DNA from: Candidatus Poribacteria bacterium
GTDB taxonomy: Bacteria; Poribacteria; WGA-4E; WGA-3G
DNA length: 64,000 nt
Reading direction: 5' to 3'
NCBI GenBank assembly: GCA_022394755.1
Contig: JAGFCA010000036.1
Span: 1-64,000, forward strand
Both the position numbers and the translations under genes were made by a program. The notes below the pieces were generated by a model. That model saw only the letters and a list, made by a program, of their open reading frames with translations, was not told the origin of the DNA and ran no database searches. This document shows positions 37,202-45,674 of the stretch, piece after piece (the stretch's first letter is position 1; the number at the start of each line of letters is the position of its first letter).

Positions 37202-38488
37202 TTATACATAGTCCTGCAAGTACGCAAGAGTACGTTCCACTGCACCAATATTCTCTTCAATAACCTGTTTTCCAATAATTCCCGCAGAGAATCTTTTCAC
37301 ATCAGAATTAATCCACTCGGTAATTACCTCCGCCATCTGTTCCGGTGTCTCCACACGCTTTGCTGCCTCTCTATCTACTAAAAGAGATGCTTCATACGCA
37401 TTCTGTATCGTAGGTCCAAAAATTACAGGTTTTGCCATCGCAGCCGGTTCCATAACATTGTGTACCTTACCATGAAAACTCCCTCCAACGAACACAATGG
37501 ATGCTAATTGGTACAATTTCGCCAAAATACCTACTGTATCTATGATCAATACATCAAAACCATTTAAATCAACATCTTCACTGAGTTTGGTATAACAGGT
37601 GTATGATAATTCTCTACGATCCAAATCGTTTGTAATCTCAGCAATCCTCTCTGGTGTAGGTTCATGCGGTACTACGATTAAATGTGGTATTAGTTCATGA
37701 TCTTCTTTTCTTAGAATTTGGTACGTATCTAATATTACCTTTTCATCATCTCTATATGTACTACCGGCAATAAAGACAGGTCGGATTAGAGTAGATTGTC
37801 CAGGAAAGAAGTTCGTATCTGGTTCAACGGAATTTGCACGTTTATAAACCTGATCAAACCGAGTATCACCAGAAACAACTATCTCTTGGTTTGATGTACA
37901 GAGACGTTGAAACCTATCCGCATCTGATTCAGAAATGGCACAATATAAAGTCATATACTTGTGTATGCTCTTAAAGAATGATCTACAGTACCAAGATAAA
38001 CTTTTTGAACCGGGATGGAGTGTACCAGCAATCAGGATTAGAGGGATTTCGTTCTTAGCTGATTGCCATACAAGGTTAGGCCATATATCAGATTTCGAAA
38101 ATATTAAACAGATCGGATTTATCATATCAATCAGACGTTTAGCATTTCGAACTGAATCAAAAGGGAGATAAACAGCAGCATCAAGAAATGTATATTTCTC
38201 TACATTAGCTGCTACTGAAGGTGAGAAAAATGTTGAAACTATTCGTACATTCGTATATATCGCTTCAATTAGAGGTTTTGCCTGTTCGAACTCTCCGACA
38301 GAGGTAAAGTGAAACCAAGCTGTTTTCTCAATCTTTCTGGATAGTTTGAGTTGCCTTTCTAATTCCTGAAAAACCCGTTGGCGACCTATAATACCTTCTC
38401 GAATTTTCTTATTAAAAATCCCTGCCACCTTAAAACATATCAACATAGAAGGAAGCGCGAAGATGTTATAAATAAATCGCCAGAACAT
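37202..38488 (-). CDS. waaA: 3-deoxy-D-manno-octulosonic acid (Kdo) transferase
   Basis: A 428-residue GT30 glycosyltransferase that adds Kdo to lipid A precursors at the inner face of the cytoplasmic membrane. An N-terminal membrane-associated segment is followed by WFHFTSVGEFEQAKPLIEA, where the Glu in the SxGE motif is the expected base. Then come SPSVAANVEKY, LIFSKSDIWPNLVW, VSGDTRFDQVYKRA, FIAGSTYRDDE, PHLIVVPHEPTPER and the C-terminal FVGGSFHGKVHNVMEPAAMAKPVIFGP. Its presence implies a lipopolysaccharide-bearing outer membrane. It follows trxA on the same strand. Confidence 0.92.
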   Translation of the reverse strand: MFWRFIYNIFALPSMLICFKVAGIFNKKIREGIIGRQRVFQELERQLKLSRKIEKTAWFHFTSVGEFEQAKPLIEAIYTNVRIVSTFFSPSVAANVEKYTFLDAAVYLPFDSVRNAKRLIDMINPICLIFSKSDIWPNLVWQSAKNEIPLILIAGTLHPGSKSLSWYCRSFFKSIHKYMTLYCAISESDADRFQRLCTSNQEIVVSGDTRFDQVYKRANSVEPDTNFFPGQSTLIRPVFIAGSTYRDDEKVILDTYQILRKEDHELIPHLIVVPHEPTPERIAEITNDLDRRELSYTCYTKLSEDVDLNGFDVLIIDTVGILAKLYQLASIVFVGGSFHGKVHNVMEPAAMAKPVIFGPTIQNAYEASLLVDREAAKRVETPEQMAEVITEWINSDVKRFSAGIIGKQVIEENIGAVERTLAYLQDYV

Positions 38489-38534
38489 AGTAATAATTTT
38501 TTACTCAGGAACAGAGAACAGATAGAGAATTGTT

Positions 38535-38578
38535 TAGAAGCATACCGGAGTTGTGGCACCCCGGCTGTTCTGCTTCTA
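38535..38578. repeat. Imperfect hairpin between trxA and waaA
   Basis: TAGAAGCA (38535-38542) pairs with TGCTTCTA (38571-38578), with an inner CCGG/CCGG pairing. On the minus strand it follows the trxA stop, so it may attenuate or end that transcript, but there is no T-run. Confidence 0.45.
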
Positions 38579-38595
38579 CATTAATTAAGGGTAGG

Positions 38596-38922
38596 TTATA
38601 TTGCGTCTAAGATCTTCTTTTTTAGGGCATCTTTAGCCATTGCCCCAACAATCTGTTCAGCAACTTCACCATCTTTAAAAACAAGCAACGTAGGAATACT
38701 TCTTACGTTATATTTCATTGCTGTTCCTCGATTATCGTCTACATTGACTTTACCAACTTTGAATTTATCTGAATTTTCAGCGGCAAGTTCATCTAAAATT
38801 GGTGCAATCATTTTGCACGGACCACACCATTCTGCCCAAAAGTCAACAACGACAGGTGTATCTGAGGTTAACACCATCCCTTCAAACGTGTCGTCTGTTA
38901 TTTCGAATGTATTTTCAGCCAT
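38596..38922 (-). CDS. trxA: Thioredoxin
   Basis: A 108-residue cytoplasmic thioredoxin with the active site WAEWCGPCKMIAPIL, the conserved cis-Pro (RSIPTLLVF) and the terminal KDGEVAEQIVGA strand. It reduces protein disulfides with electrons from thioredoxin reductase. The second of two adjacent ATGs (38922) is chosen because AGGAG is better spaced from it. Length is typical. Confidence 0.95.
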   Translation of the reverse strand: MAENTFEITDDTFEGMVLTSDTPVVVDFWAEWCGPCKMIAPILDELAAENSDKFKVGKVNVDDNRGTAMKYNVRSIPTLLVFKDGEVAEQIVGAMAKDALKKKILDAI

Positions 38923-38925
38923 CAT

Positions 38926-39716
38926 AACTCCTTATTACACTGATATTGCAAAGATGTTTACTTTATATTTCTACTAAACTGTCAATGGATTTTACAATTT
39001 CGCAACCAAAATTAAGATATTTATATCGACTATTGATGATCTTGTAAGATGCTGCTTATTGACGATTTTGTATGCCAATATTTTACATTATTATCCTATA
39101 AAATTCCAATGAATTATTGCTATAGGGAATGTCGTTAAAAAAGAATTGAGAAAAACAGAACATCATACATCATACCTTAAAATTAGCCAATCAATTATAG
39201 TTAGTAAAAAGTTATGACTTATGTTCTATTAATAATTTCAATAAATCAATTATGGAGATAAGCCAATAAGAGAATTACATACACTATTTACAAAATTAAC
39301 AGGAGATTGAAAAGTCATAAATTCTTATCAAGTATGGTTAGAAACCACACCTACCGTTTCTGTAGGAGCAATATTCTTGGAAATATGAAGTTCATTTTCA
39401 TATTATCAAACTTACGTAAAATTAAGAATGTATCTATGAATTCACCAAAAAGATAGGACAACTATTTTGGATCAAATACTATCAATAATATTTGAATATT
39501 TCAAACAATATCATAACCAAAGAAAACCAACAAGAAAAATGTTAAATTACTTTTTTCACGGAAATATATCATATTACAAATTTGTCCGAGAATACAGTAT
39601 ATGAGAAGGGTTACCGCCAATTTACATGAAGATAAAAAACCACAAAAAGTTGCGATTTCGTAACTTTTAGCAAATAAGGTGTCAGATAGTTTGCACACCA
39701 TATTCTGACAATTCAC
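38926..39716. other. Long intergenic region
   Basis: About 790 AT-rich bases. It holds the second long copy of the dispersed repeat (39332-39432) but no supported gene. An open frame on the minus strand at 39501-39797 has no family resemblance or ribosome binding site. Confidence 0.45.
39332..39432 (+). repeat. Dispersed intergenic repeat, long copy B
   Basis: The core is TGGTTAGAAACCACACC then TACCG (39335-39356), followed by attcttggaaatatgaag and a further 40 bases matching copy A at 13231-13335 by eye. Same orientation as copy A and also intergenic. Confidence 0.6.
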
Positions 39717-39745
39717 TTGAAGAAAAACGTGAAAACTGCTATATT
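39717..39745 (+). promoter_or_regulatory. Possible sigma70 promoter of the molybdenum hydroxylase operon
   Basis: TTGAAG (39717-39722), a 17-base spacer, then TATATT (39740-39745), about 137 bases before ATG 39882. The leader is long enough for regulation, but no riboswitch was recognised. Confidence 0.4.
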
Positions 39746-39881
39746 CTCCATAGATTATACGTCTCGAATGTCCTTGGTTAGATTCATACAAAAACATCCT
39801 TTGTAAAGGTATTCATAATAATCATGACAGCAATTATTGACCATAAAACTCATAGGAATTCAGAAGAAAAGGAGAAAATGT

Positions 39882-40517
39882 ATGTCTGATAAAGAGAAGA
39901 AACAAGGTACAGAAATTTCACGACGAAGTTTTATTAAAGGTGTGGGTACCGGTACCGTTGCAGCAACAGTTGTACCTACTATTTTAGTCGGTGATCAGAA
40001 TACCGCCGAAGCACAAACAGATGAAGCAACATCTACTGCTGTAATACAGTTGAATATCAATGGAAAGGTACATGAGATTGAAGTTGAATCACGAACAACG
40101 TTATTGACAGTCCTTCGCGATGGAATTGACACAAATGGCAACAATGTTGATCTAACTGGAGCAAAACTCATTTGTGATAAAGGTGAATGTGGCGGATGTA
40201 CCATCCTTGCAGATGATAAACCTGTATATGCATGTATGATGCTTGCAATGGATGCACAAGGCAAACAAATTACTACTGTTGAAGGTATTGCCGATGGAGA
40301 TGATTTACATCCCGTACAAGAAGCTTTTATCAAACATGATGCAATGATGTGTGGATTCTGTACGCCTGGGTTCGTTGTTTCATCGGTGGCACTCTTGAAT
40401 GAAAACAAAAAGCCGACACTTGAAGAAATTAAGGATGGCTTATCGGGCAACACTTGTCGTTGCGGTACATATCCGTTCATTTTTGACGCAGTCGAAACTG
40501 CTTCTGAGAAAATGTAG
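39882..40517 (+). CDS. Tat-exported [2Fe-2S] subunit of a xanthine dehydrogenase-type enzyme
   Basis: A 211-residue protein, AAAGGAG before ATG 39882. The twin-arginine leader SRRSFIKGVGTGTVAATVVP (residues 13-32) means the assembled enzyme is probably exported folded. A plant-type ferredoxin domain follows, with C98-DKGE-C103-GG-C106 and a fourth Cys near residue 118 (YACMM). The second cluster has CGFC and CRC (about residues 157-193). It is the electron-transfer subunit of a CoxS/XdhC-like trimer, with the Mo and FAD subunits encoded next. The oxidised substrate is unknown. Confidence 0.92.
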   Translation: MSDKEKKQGTEISRRSFIKGVGTGTVAATVVPTILVGDQNTAEAQTDEATSTAVIQLNINGKVHEIEVESRTTLLTVLRDGIDTNGNNVDLTGAKLICDKGECGGCTILADDKPVYACMMLAMDAQGKQITTVEGIADGDDLHPVQEAFIKHDAMMCGFCTPGFVVSSVALLNENKKPTLEEIKDGLSGNTCRCGTYPFIFDAVETASEKM

Positions 40518-40580
40518 ACAGACTGAATGTCTTATATCGGGTCGTTATGAACAAGGAACATATACTGAAGGAGAAAACAA

Positions 40581-42698
40581 ATGGCATCATGGGGAGAAGC
40601 AAGCCAGTCTCGGCTAATTGGCAAGCGGATTACCCGTTTGTCCGGTAAAGATAAAGTTACAGGAAAAGCAAAATATACTTATGATATTAATCGTCCAGGA
40701 ATGTTATATGCACGCATTCTAAGGTCTGAAGTAGCACGCGCTGAAGTTATTGCCTTAGATTTAACTCCCGCGGAGGAATTACCTGGTGTCAAAGCAGTTA
40801 TTGAATTAACTCAAGTAGGTAATCAACTTCGATACCAAGGTCAAGAAATTGCAGCGGTTGCAGCGGAAACCGATGATATAGCGAAAGATGCTCTTCGATT
40901 GATTCATGTTGAATTGGAAGAATTACCTTTTGTTGTCACCGAAGACGATGCATTGGCTGAAGGCGCACCAGAGATTCGGGATTGGACAGGAAATAAGAGT
41001 GATCCGAATGTAGATGAAAGAGGTGATCTTGAAGCTGGATTTGAAGAAGCTGCTGTTATCGTTGAAGCTAAATATCATACTCCTGTTCAAACACATGTAT
41101 GTTTGGAAACACACGGAAATGTAGCTGAATGGAGAGGAGAAGAATATCTTACTTTTTGGGCATCTACACAAGCAGTTTTTGGTGTACGGAACGATCTGGC
41201 ACGGACTTTTGATCTACCCGCCAACCAAGTCAGAGTTATTACTGAACACATGGGTGGTGGTTTCGGAAGCAAATTCGGTCCTGGAGTTGAAGGACACACC
41301 GCTGCTCGATTGTCTAAAATGACTGGTAAACCTGTAAAACTAATGTTGACACGGAGAGCAGAGCATCTTGTTGCTGGAAATAGACCTTCTATGACCCAAC
41401 ATGTAAAGGCAGGGGCAACAAGTGATGGACGTCTAATTGCTTACGATATGCAAGGGTACGGTACAGGTGGAATAGGCAGCGGTGCAGGATTTACCGGTCC
41501 TTATGTATATAGTGTGGAAAATTCACGTACAGAAAGATTCAACGTGGCAACCAATGCCGGTAACCAGCGTGCAATGCGGGCTCCTGGGCATCCCCAAGGC
41601 GCATTCGCTATGGATTCATTAATGGATGAACTCGCCGAAAAACTTGGAATGAATCCTCTCGAATTTCGACGTCTCAATGATTCCAGTGAAGTTCGACAAG
41701 CACAATACACACTTGGCGCACAAGAAATTGGATGGCACAAACGGAACACTGTTCCGGGTTCTGGTACAGGAATTAAAAAACGTGGCCTGGGGGTTGGTAG
41801 CGGGCAATGGGGCGGTGGCGGTGGTAGAGGAACGCAAGCGCGTGTTACTATCAATGCTGATGGAACTGTTGAAGCTGTCACAGGTACACAAGATATCGGT
41901 ACTGGCGTTCGAACGGCAATAGCAATAATCGTTGCTGAAGAATTAGGACTCCAACCTACAGATATATCCGTAACAGTCGGGGATAGTGAACCAGGATTAC
42001 CTTCTGGTGGTAGCGGTGGAAGCCAAACAACTCCATCTGTTGCACCTGTCATCAAGACAGCAGCAGAAGCAGCAAAACAGAAACTGTTTGAACACGTTGC
42101 TCCTTTACTACAAGCTCCTGTAGATGACCTTCGTGTCGGTATAGGGACGATCTATGTTGCATCTGATAGAACGAAGACTGTTACTTGGAAGCAGGCAACA
42201 GGACAACTTGGTATGGAGAGTATAAGTGAAGGTGGTAATTGGGATGAGGATCTCAGACAAGGCGGTGTCGCTGGTACACAGTTTGCTGAAGTGGAAGTTG
42301 ACACACAGACTGGTCATGTAGGAGTCATAAAGATCGTCGCTGTTCAAGATTGTGGATTAGCAATTAATAGATTAGCTACTGAAAGTCAAATTAATGGTGG
42401 TGTCATCATGGGATTAGGACAAACTCTCCTTGAAGAACGGATCATGGATCCGCAAACCGGACGAATGCTCAATGCCAACCTTGAGGACTACAAAGTTCCC
42501 GGTACTTATGAGATTCCTGAAATAAAAGCAATCGTTTTTGACACTCATAGAAAAGTTTCAGGTGTAGGTGAACCTCCATGTATACCAACACTCGGTGCTA
42601 TTGCAAACGCAGTTTATAATGCCATCGGTGTTCGTATTCGCGAGTTACCAATTACACCCGATAAAGTTCTCACCGCACTTGCTGAGAAGAAGGCATAA
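40581..42698 (+). CDS. Molybdopterin-binding (large) subunit of a xanthine dehydrogenase-type enzyme
   Basis: A 705-residue protein, GAAGGAG before ATG 40581. N-terminal a/b hammerhead domain (DKVTGKAKYTYDINRPGMLYARILRS) and Mo-cofactor regions THVCLETHGNVAEW, ITEHMGGGFGSKFG, QRAMRAPGHPQGAFAMDSL, GTQDIGTGVRTAIAIIVAEEL and GSGGSQTTPSV. The catalytic Glu is expected in VSGVGEPPCIPT near the C-terminus. It lacks its own leader and would be carried out by the Tat signal of the small subunit. It is the substrate-hydroxylating subunit. Sequence motifs do not let me choose between xanthine, aldehyde and aromatic substrates. Confidence 0.93.
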   Translation: MASWGEASQSRLIGKRITRLSGKDKVTGKAKYTYDINRPGMLYARILRSEVARAEVIALDLTPAEELPGVKAVIELTQVGNQLRYQGQEIAAVAAETDDIAKDALRLIHVELEELPFVVTEDDALAEGAPEIRDWTGNKSDPNVDERGDLEAGFEEAAVIVEAKYHTPVQTHVCLETHGNVAEWRGEEYLTFWASTQAVFGVRNDLARTFDLPANQVRVITEHMGGGFGSKFGPGVEGHTAARLSKMTGKPVKLMLTRRAEHLVAGNRPSMTQHVKAGATSDGRLIAYDMQGYGTGGIGSGAGFTGPYVYSVENSRTERFNVATNAGNQRAMRAPGHPQGAFAMDSLMDELAEKLGMNPLEFRRLNDSSEVRQAQYTLGAQEIGWHKRNTVPGSGTGIKKRGLGVGSGQWGGGGGRGTQARVTINADGTVEAVTGTQDIGTGVRTAIAIIVAEELGLQPTDISVTVGDSEPGLPSGGSGGSQTTPSVAPVIKTAAEAAKQKLFEHVAPLLQAPVDDLRVGIGTIYVASDRTKTVTWKQATGQLGMESISEGGNWDEDLRQGGVAGTQFAEVEVDTQTGHVGVIKIVAVQDCGLAINRLATESQINGGVIMGLGQTLLEERIMDPQTGRMLNANLEDYKVPGTYEIPEIKAIVFDTHRKVSGVGEPPCIPTLGAIANAVYNAIGVRIRELPITPDKVLTALAEKKA

Positions 42699-42709
42699 GG
42701 AGGTAAAAA

Positions 42710-43690
42710 ATGGATAATTTTAGTTACGTCAACGCAACTGATTTGGAACAGGTTACCTCTCTCCTGAGTGATAGTGGGTGGGGAGAAGTCATGGTTGTAG
42801 CAGGAGGTACTGATCTCCTCGGTGAACTTAAAGAGTATATAGAAACCCCGAAAACTCTGATTAATCTCAAATCATTACCCGGTATGGACAGTATTTCAAT
42901 GAATACCACCGGGATTACTATAGGTGCATTGACAACAGTCGCAGACATTGCCAATCATCCTACGATACAGCAACGGTACACCGTATTGGCACAAGCAGCC
43001 AGTTCTGTTGCTACACCCCAGATACGGAATGTTGGTACACTTGGTGGGAATCTATGCCAAAGACCTCGTTGTTGGTATTACAGAGATGAGACTGTTAACT
43101 GTCTTAAGAAAGGTGGAGATACATGCTATGCCGTTGATGGTCTTAGTAAATACCATGCTATTCTTGGCGGTGATCCTGTGTTCATTGTTCATCCATCGGA
43201 CATCGCTCCAGCATTGATTGCACTTGGAGCATCACTCAAAATTGTTGGTCCAGAGGGTGAAAAGACAATGAAAGTCGAAGAGTTTTTCACTTTGCCAGCA
43301 GCAAACCCATTTCGTGAGAATGTTCTACAACCCAATGAGATTGTTGTTGAAGTACATGTGCCACAACCCAAACAAGGTACAAAGAGTTTTTATTTGAAAG
43401 CACGCGAAAAAGGAGCTCCCGATTTTGCATTGGCAAGTGTCGCAGGTGTTTTCGAAATGATGGGACAGACATGTCAAAATGCTAATATAGTTCTTGGGGG
43501 TGTTGCTCCCGCGCCATGGCGTTCTACCGAAGCTGAAAACATTCTCTCAGGAAAAGTTATTAACGAGTCGGTTAGCAACAACGCTGGCGCAGCAGCTGTC
43601 AAAGATGCACAGCCTTTGAACGATAATGCTTACAAAGTAACCTTAACACAGAACCTCATCAGTCGTACCGCAATGATGGCTGTAAGTTAA
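42710..43690 (+). CDS. FAD-binding subunit of the molybdenum hydroxylase, with Cys-rich insert
   Basis: A 326-residue protein with AAGGAGG before ATG 42710. FAD motifs are VVAGGTDLLGEL (residues about 27-38) and VATPQIRNVGTLGGNLCQ. An insert CQRPRCWYYRDETVNCLKK-GGDTCYA resembles the segment holding an extra [4Fe-4S] cluster in 4-hydroxybenzoyl-CoA reductase, but only three obvious cysteines are in place beyond NLC and the fourth ligand is unclear. The C-terminal CO-dehydrogenase flavoprotein domain is normal (KAREKGAPDFALASVAGVF, ANIVLGGVAPAPWRS). It passes electrons from the iron-sulfur subunit to an acceptor. Confidence 0.92.
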   Translation: MDNFSYVNATDLEQVTSLLSDSGWGEVMVVAGGTDLLGELKEYIETPKTLINLKSLPGMDSISMNTTGITIGALTTVADIANHPTIQQRYTVLAQAASSVATPQIRNVGTLGGNLCQRPRCWYYRDETVNCLKKGGDTCYAVDGLSKYHAILGGDPVFIVHPSDIAPALIALGASLKIVGPEGEKTMKVEEFFTLPAANPFRENVLQPNEIVVEVHVPQPKQGTKSFYLKAREKGAPDFALASVAGVFEMMGQTCQNANIVLGGVAPAPWRSTEAENILSGKVINESVSNNAGAAAVKDAQPLNDNAYKVTLTQNLISRTAMMAVS

Positions 43691-43702
43691 AGGAGAATGA
43701 AT

Positions 43703-43942
43703 ATGTTAGAAGGAAAAACACTCCCGATCTTTAGCAAACCGATATGTGAAAACCTTCGCACCAAAGCAATTTACATACCTGGTGGTAACCTCCAGAACCT
43801 CGTTAAGTATAATCCTGCCACACACTATTGGTGCAATTGTACTGCACAGGTTGTTGGACCTGATGATGATTTCGTTTCCCCTGAGTCCTGTGAACGTTCC
43901 CGTTCCTGCTTCAAACCAATAGGTGGAAAACCGATTACATAA
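43703..43942 (+). CDS. Small Cys-rich protein of the molybdenum hydroxylase operon
   Basis: A 79-residue protein. ATG 43703 is preferred to 43697 because AGGAG (43691-43695) is correctly spaced. Five cysteines are arranged as ICEN, then W-C-N-C-T, then ESCERSRSC, with a short Pro/Gly-rich fold and no leader. It starts 12 bases after the FAD subunit and the operon terminator follows, so it belongs to the operon. It could be a metal- or cluster-binding accessory factor. The family is not recognised. Confidence 0.75.
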   Translation: MLEGKTLPIFSKPICENLRTKAIYIPGGNLQNLVKYNPATHYWCNCTAQVVGPDDDFVSPESCERSRSCFKPIGGKPIT

Positions 43943-43969
43943 AATCGTCCCGAGGAAATACTATAATTC

Positions 43970-44012
43970 AATAGTGGAGAGTTAAAGAATCATCTTATAA
44001 CTCTCCACTATT
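43970..44012 (+). terminator. Intrinsic terminator of the molybdenum hydroxylase operon
   Basis: AATAGTGGAGAGTTA (43970-43984) and TAACTCTCCACTATT (43998-44012) form a perfect 15-bp stem with a 13-base loop, followed by CTTTTTGG. Confidence 0.88.
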
Positions 44013-44030
44013 CTTTTTGGTAAATTCACC

Positions 44031-44489
44031 ATGTTACTAATACCATTAATACAATGGGTGCATGTTGGTTCCGTTGTGCTAATGATAGGCGGTTTTTTCT
44101 TTCTACGAATTGTCGTTATTCCAATTGCAAACCGTCAATCCGATCCAACCACACTTATTTCCGTATCCCTTAAGCGGTTCAGCGGAGTTGTCTGGTGTAC
44201 GCTACTCACAGTCCTCTTCTCTGGTGTATACAATGTAATTTCATTTTTCCGAACTGCCCGCGCAACTGCGTCGGATTCTATTGCTTCAGACTATTCACTC
44301 TACATACTCATCTTAGCTATCAAATTCTTTATCGTATTCCTTATATATACACTTGCAATTATCTTAACTTTTCCGTATCCTGTATTTGAAGTATTTCAAA
44401 AGAAACCTTCACCTTGGTTGAACCTGATTATTGTATTAGGGCTAATAATCATTTTTCTATCTGCTTATTTACGTCGAATGGTATATTAG
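44031..44489 (+). CDS. Four-TM membrane protein, DUF4149/CopD-like
   Basis: A 152-residue protein with four spans: LIQWVHVGSVVLMIGGFFFL, FSGVVWCTLLTVLFSGVYN, LYILILAIKFFIVFLIYTLA and LNLIIVLGLIIIFLSAYL. An early His in the first helix (WVHVG) followed by G-GxFF, and a Lys in the third helix, recall CopD-like and DUF4149 membrane proteins, whose His may bind haem or copper. Function unknown. No strong ribosome binding site; it starts 18 bases after the operon terminator. Confidence 0.68.
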   Translation: MLLIPLIQWVHVGSVVLMIGGFFFLRIVVIPIANRQSDPTTLISVSLKRFSGVVWCTLLTVLFSGVYNVISFFRTARATASDSIASDYSLYILILAIKFFIVFLIYTLAIILTFPYPVFEVFQKKPSPWLNLIIVLGLIIIFLSAYLRRMVY

Positions 44490-44530
44490 AACAGACATAT
44501 TTTACAACAATGTATAAAGGAGAAAGGTAG

Positions 44531-45346
44531 ATGCCAGTATTAAGTAAAGAGGATAGAGCATTTTGGGAAGAAAATGGGTATGTTGTTATATCAAATGCAG
44601 CACCACCAGAATTGATAGAAAATGCAGCAATGGCTGTCTGGGATTTTCTTGAAATGGATGCACACAACAAAGACACTTGGTATACAGACCCACCTCGCGG
44701 TATTATGGTTGAAATATATCAACATCCCGCTTTGTGGGCAACACGTCAATATCCACGAATACATCAAGCCTTTTCAGAAATATGGGATAACGAGAAATTG
44801 TGGGTCAGTTTTGACCGTGCCAGCATGAGTCCACCTAATGTGCCGGGAAAATATGAACGATCCAGTGTCGGTCTTCACTGGGACATGTCTATTGATCTTC
44901 CTGTCCGATTTCACGTTCAAGGTGTCCTTTATTTAACAGATACCGCTGCCGATCAGGGAGCATTTGTTTGTGTTCCGGGTTTTCACAATAAAATTGAAGA
45001 TTGGATTAAAAGCCTTCCAGAGGGTGCCGATCCCCGCCAACAAAATTTAGAAGCATTAGGGATGATTCCTGTTCCAGGAAAGGCAGGAGACCTTGTTATA
45101 TGGCACGCAGCACTACCACATAGTGCCGGGATTAACACTGCAAATGCTCCAAGGGTGGCACAATACATCACTATGACACCAACAGGTGAAACAAATCAAG
45201 AGGCGAGGGAACGACGAATCAATGCATGGAAAAATCGAATGGCGGGTTTTGGTGGTGAACGTCCAGAAAAAGAACACGAATCTGGTGAAACTGCAGTGTT
45301 AACGGAACTCGGAAAGAAATTGTTGGGGCTTGAGACATGGGGATAA
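44531..45346 (+). CDS. Phytanoyl-CoA dioxygenase (PhyH) family protein
   Basis: A 271-residue protein, AAAGGAGAAAGG before ATG 44531. The iron site is clear: GLHWDMSIDLPVRF gives H-x-D, followed by the beta-helix strand VQGVLYLTDTAADQGAFVCVPGFHN and the distal His in DLVIWHAALPHSAGIN, with Arg in RVAQYITM for 2-oxoglutarate. It is therefore a likely active Fe(II)/2-oxoglutarate oxygenase. The substrate is unknown. It is not closely related to the 4.4-6.1 kb pair. Confidence 0.9.
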   Translation: MPVLSKEDRAFWEENGYVVISNAAPPELIENAAMAVWDFLEMDAHNKDTWYTDPPRGIMVEIYQHPALWATRQYPRIHQAFSEIWDNEKLWVSFDRASMSPPNVPGKYERSSVGLHWDMSIDLPVRFHVQGVLYLTDTAADQGAFVCVPGFHNKIEDWIKSLPEGADPRQQNLEALGMIPVPGKAGDLVIWHAALPHSAGINTANAPRVAQYITMTPTGETNQEARERRINAWKNRMAGFGGERPEKEHESGETAVLTELGKKLLGLETWG

Positions 45347-45674
45347 TTGGTTTAATAGAACTTTATTATATCGTCTAAATATCAGTTTATAGGTCTATGG
45401 TTGCATCTCCTTTGTGGGAATTTATACAATATTATTAAATTGTATGACTTTTTTTTGCAAAATGTTATATTTCTATAAATTGTAGTAGGTTGTAAGATAT
45501 ATAGGACTCAATCATCCTACAAATCGTATAGTATTACAACCTTCAAAGAAAAACCTACAAATCCTATAAGGAGAAATGAATAACAGTTTTAAACGTTTTA
45601 GAATACCCTCGTCAATTTTTTGCCTATTCAGTTGTGTAATTTTAGTGTAAATCGTCCAGTATATTCAACTATAA
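45347..45674. other. Intergenic region between convergent genes
   Basis: About 330 AT-rich bases. Short self-similar pieces (GTAGTAGGTTGTAAGATATA near 45482, ATTACAACCTTC near 45534, and two TCCTA-CAAATC motifs near 45515 and 45556) suggest an imperfect stem, but no clear terminator or gene is seen. Confidence 0.35.

Noticed and set aside
39501..39797. Minus-strand open frame of 98 codons
   Set aside because: No ribosome binding site, no domain pattern, and AT-rich intergenic composition; likely chance.
41501..42055. Minus-strand open frame of 184 codons
   Set aside because: Antisense to a well-supported molybdenum hydroxylase subunit; composition is a mirror of the Gly/Thr-rich coding strand.
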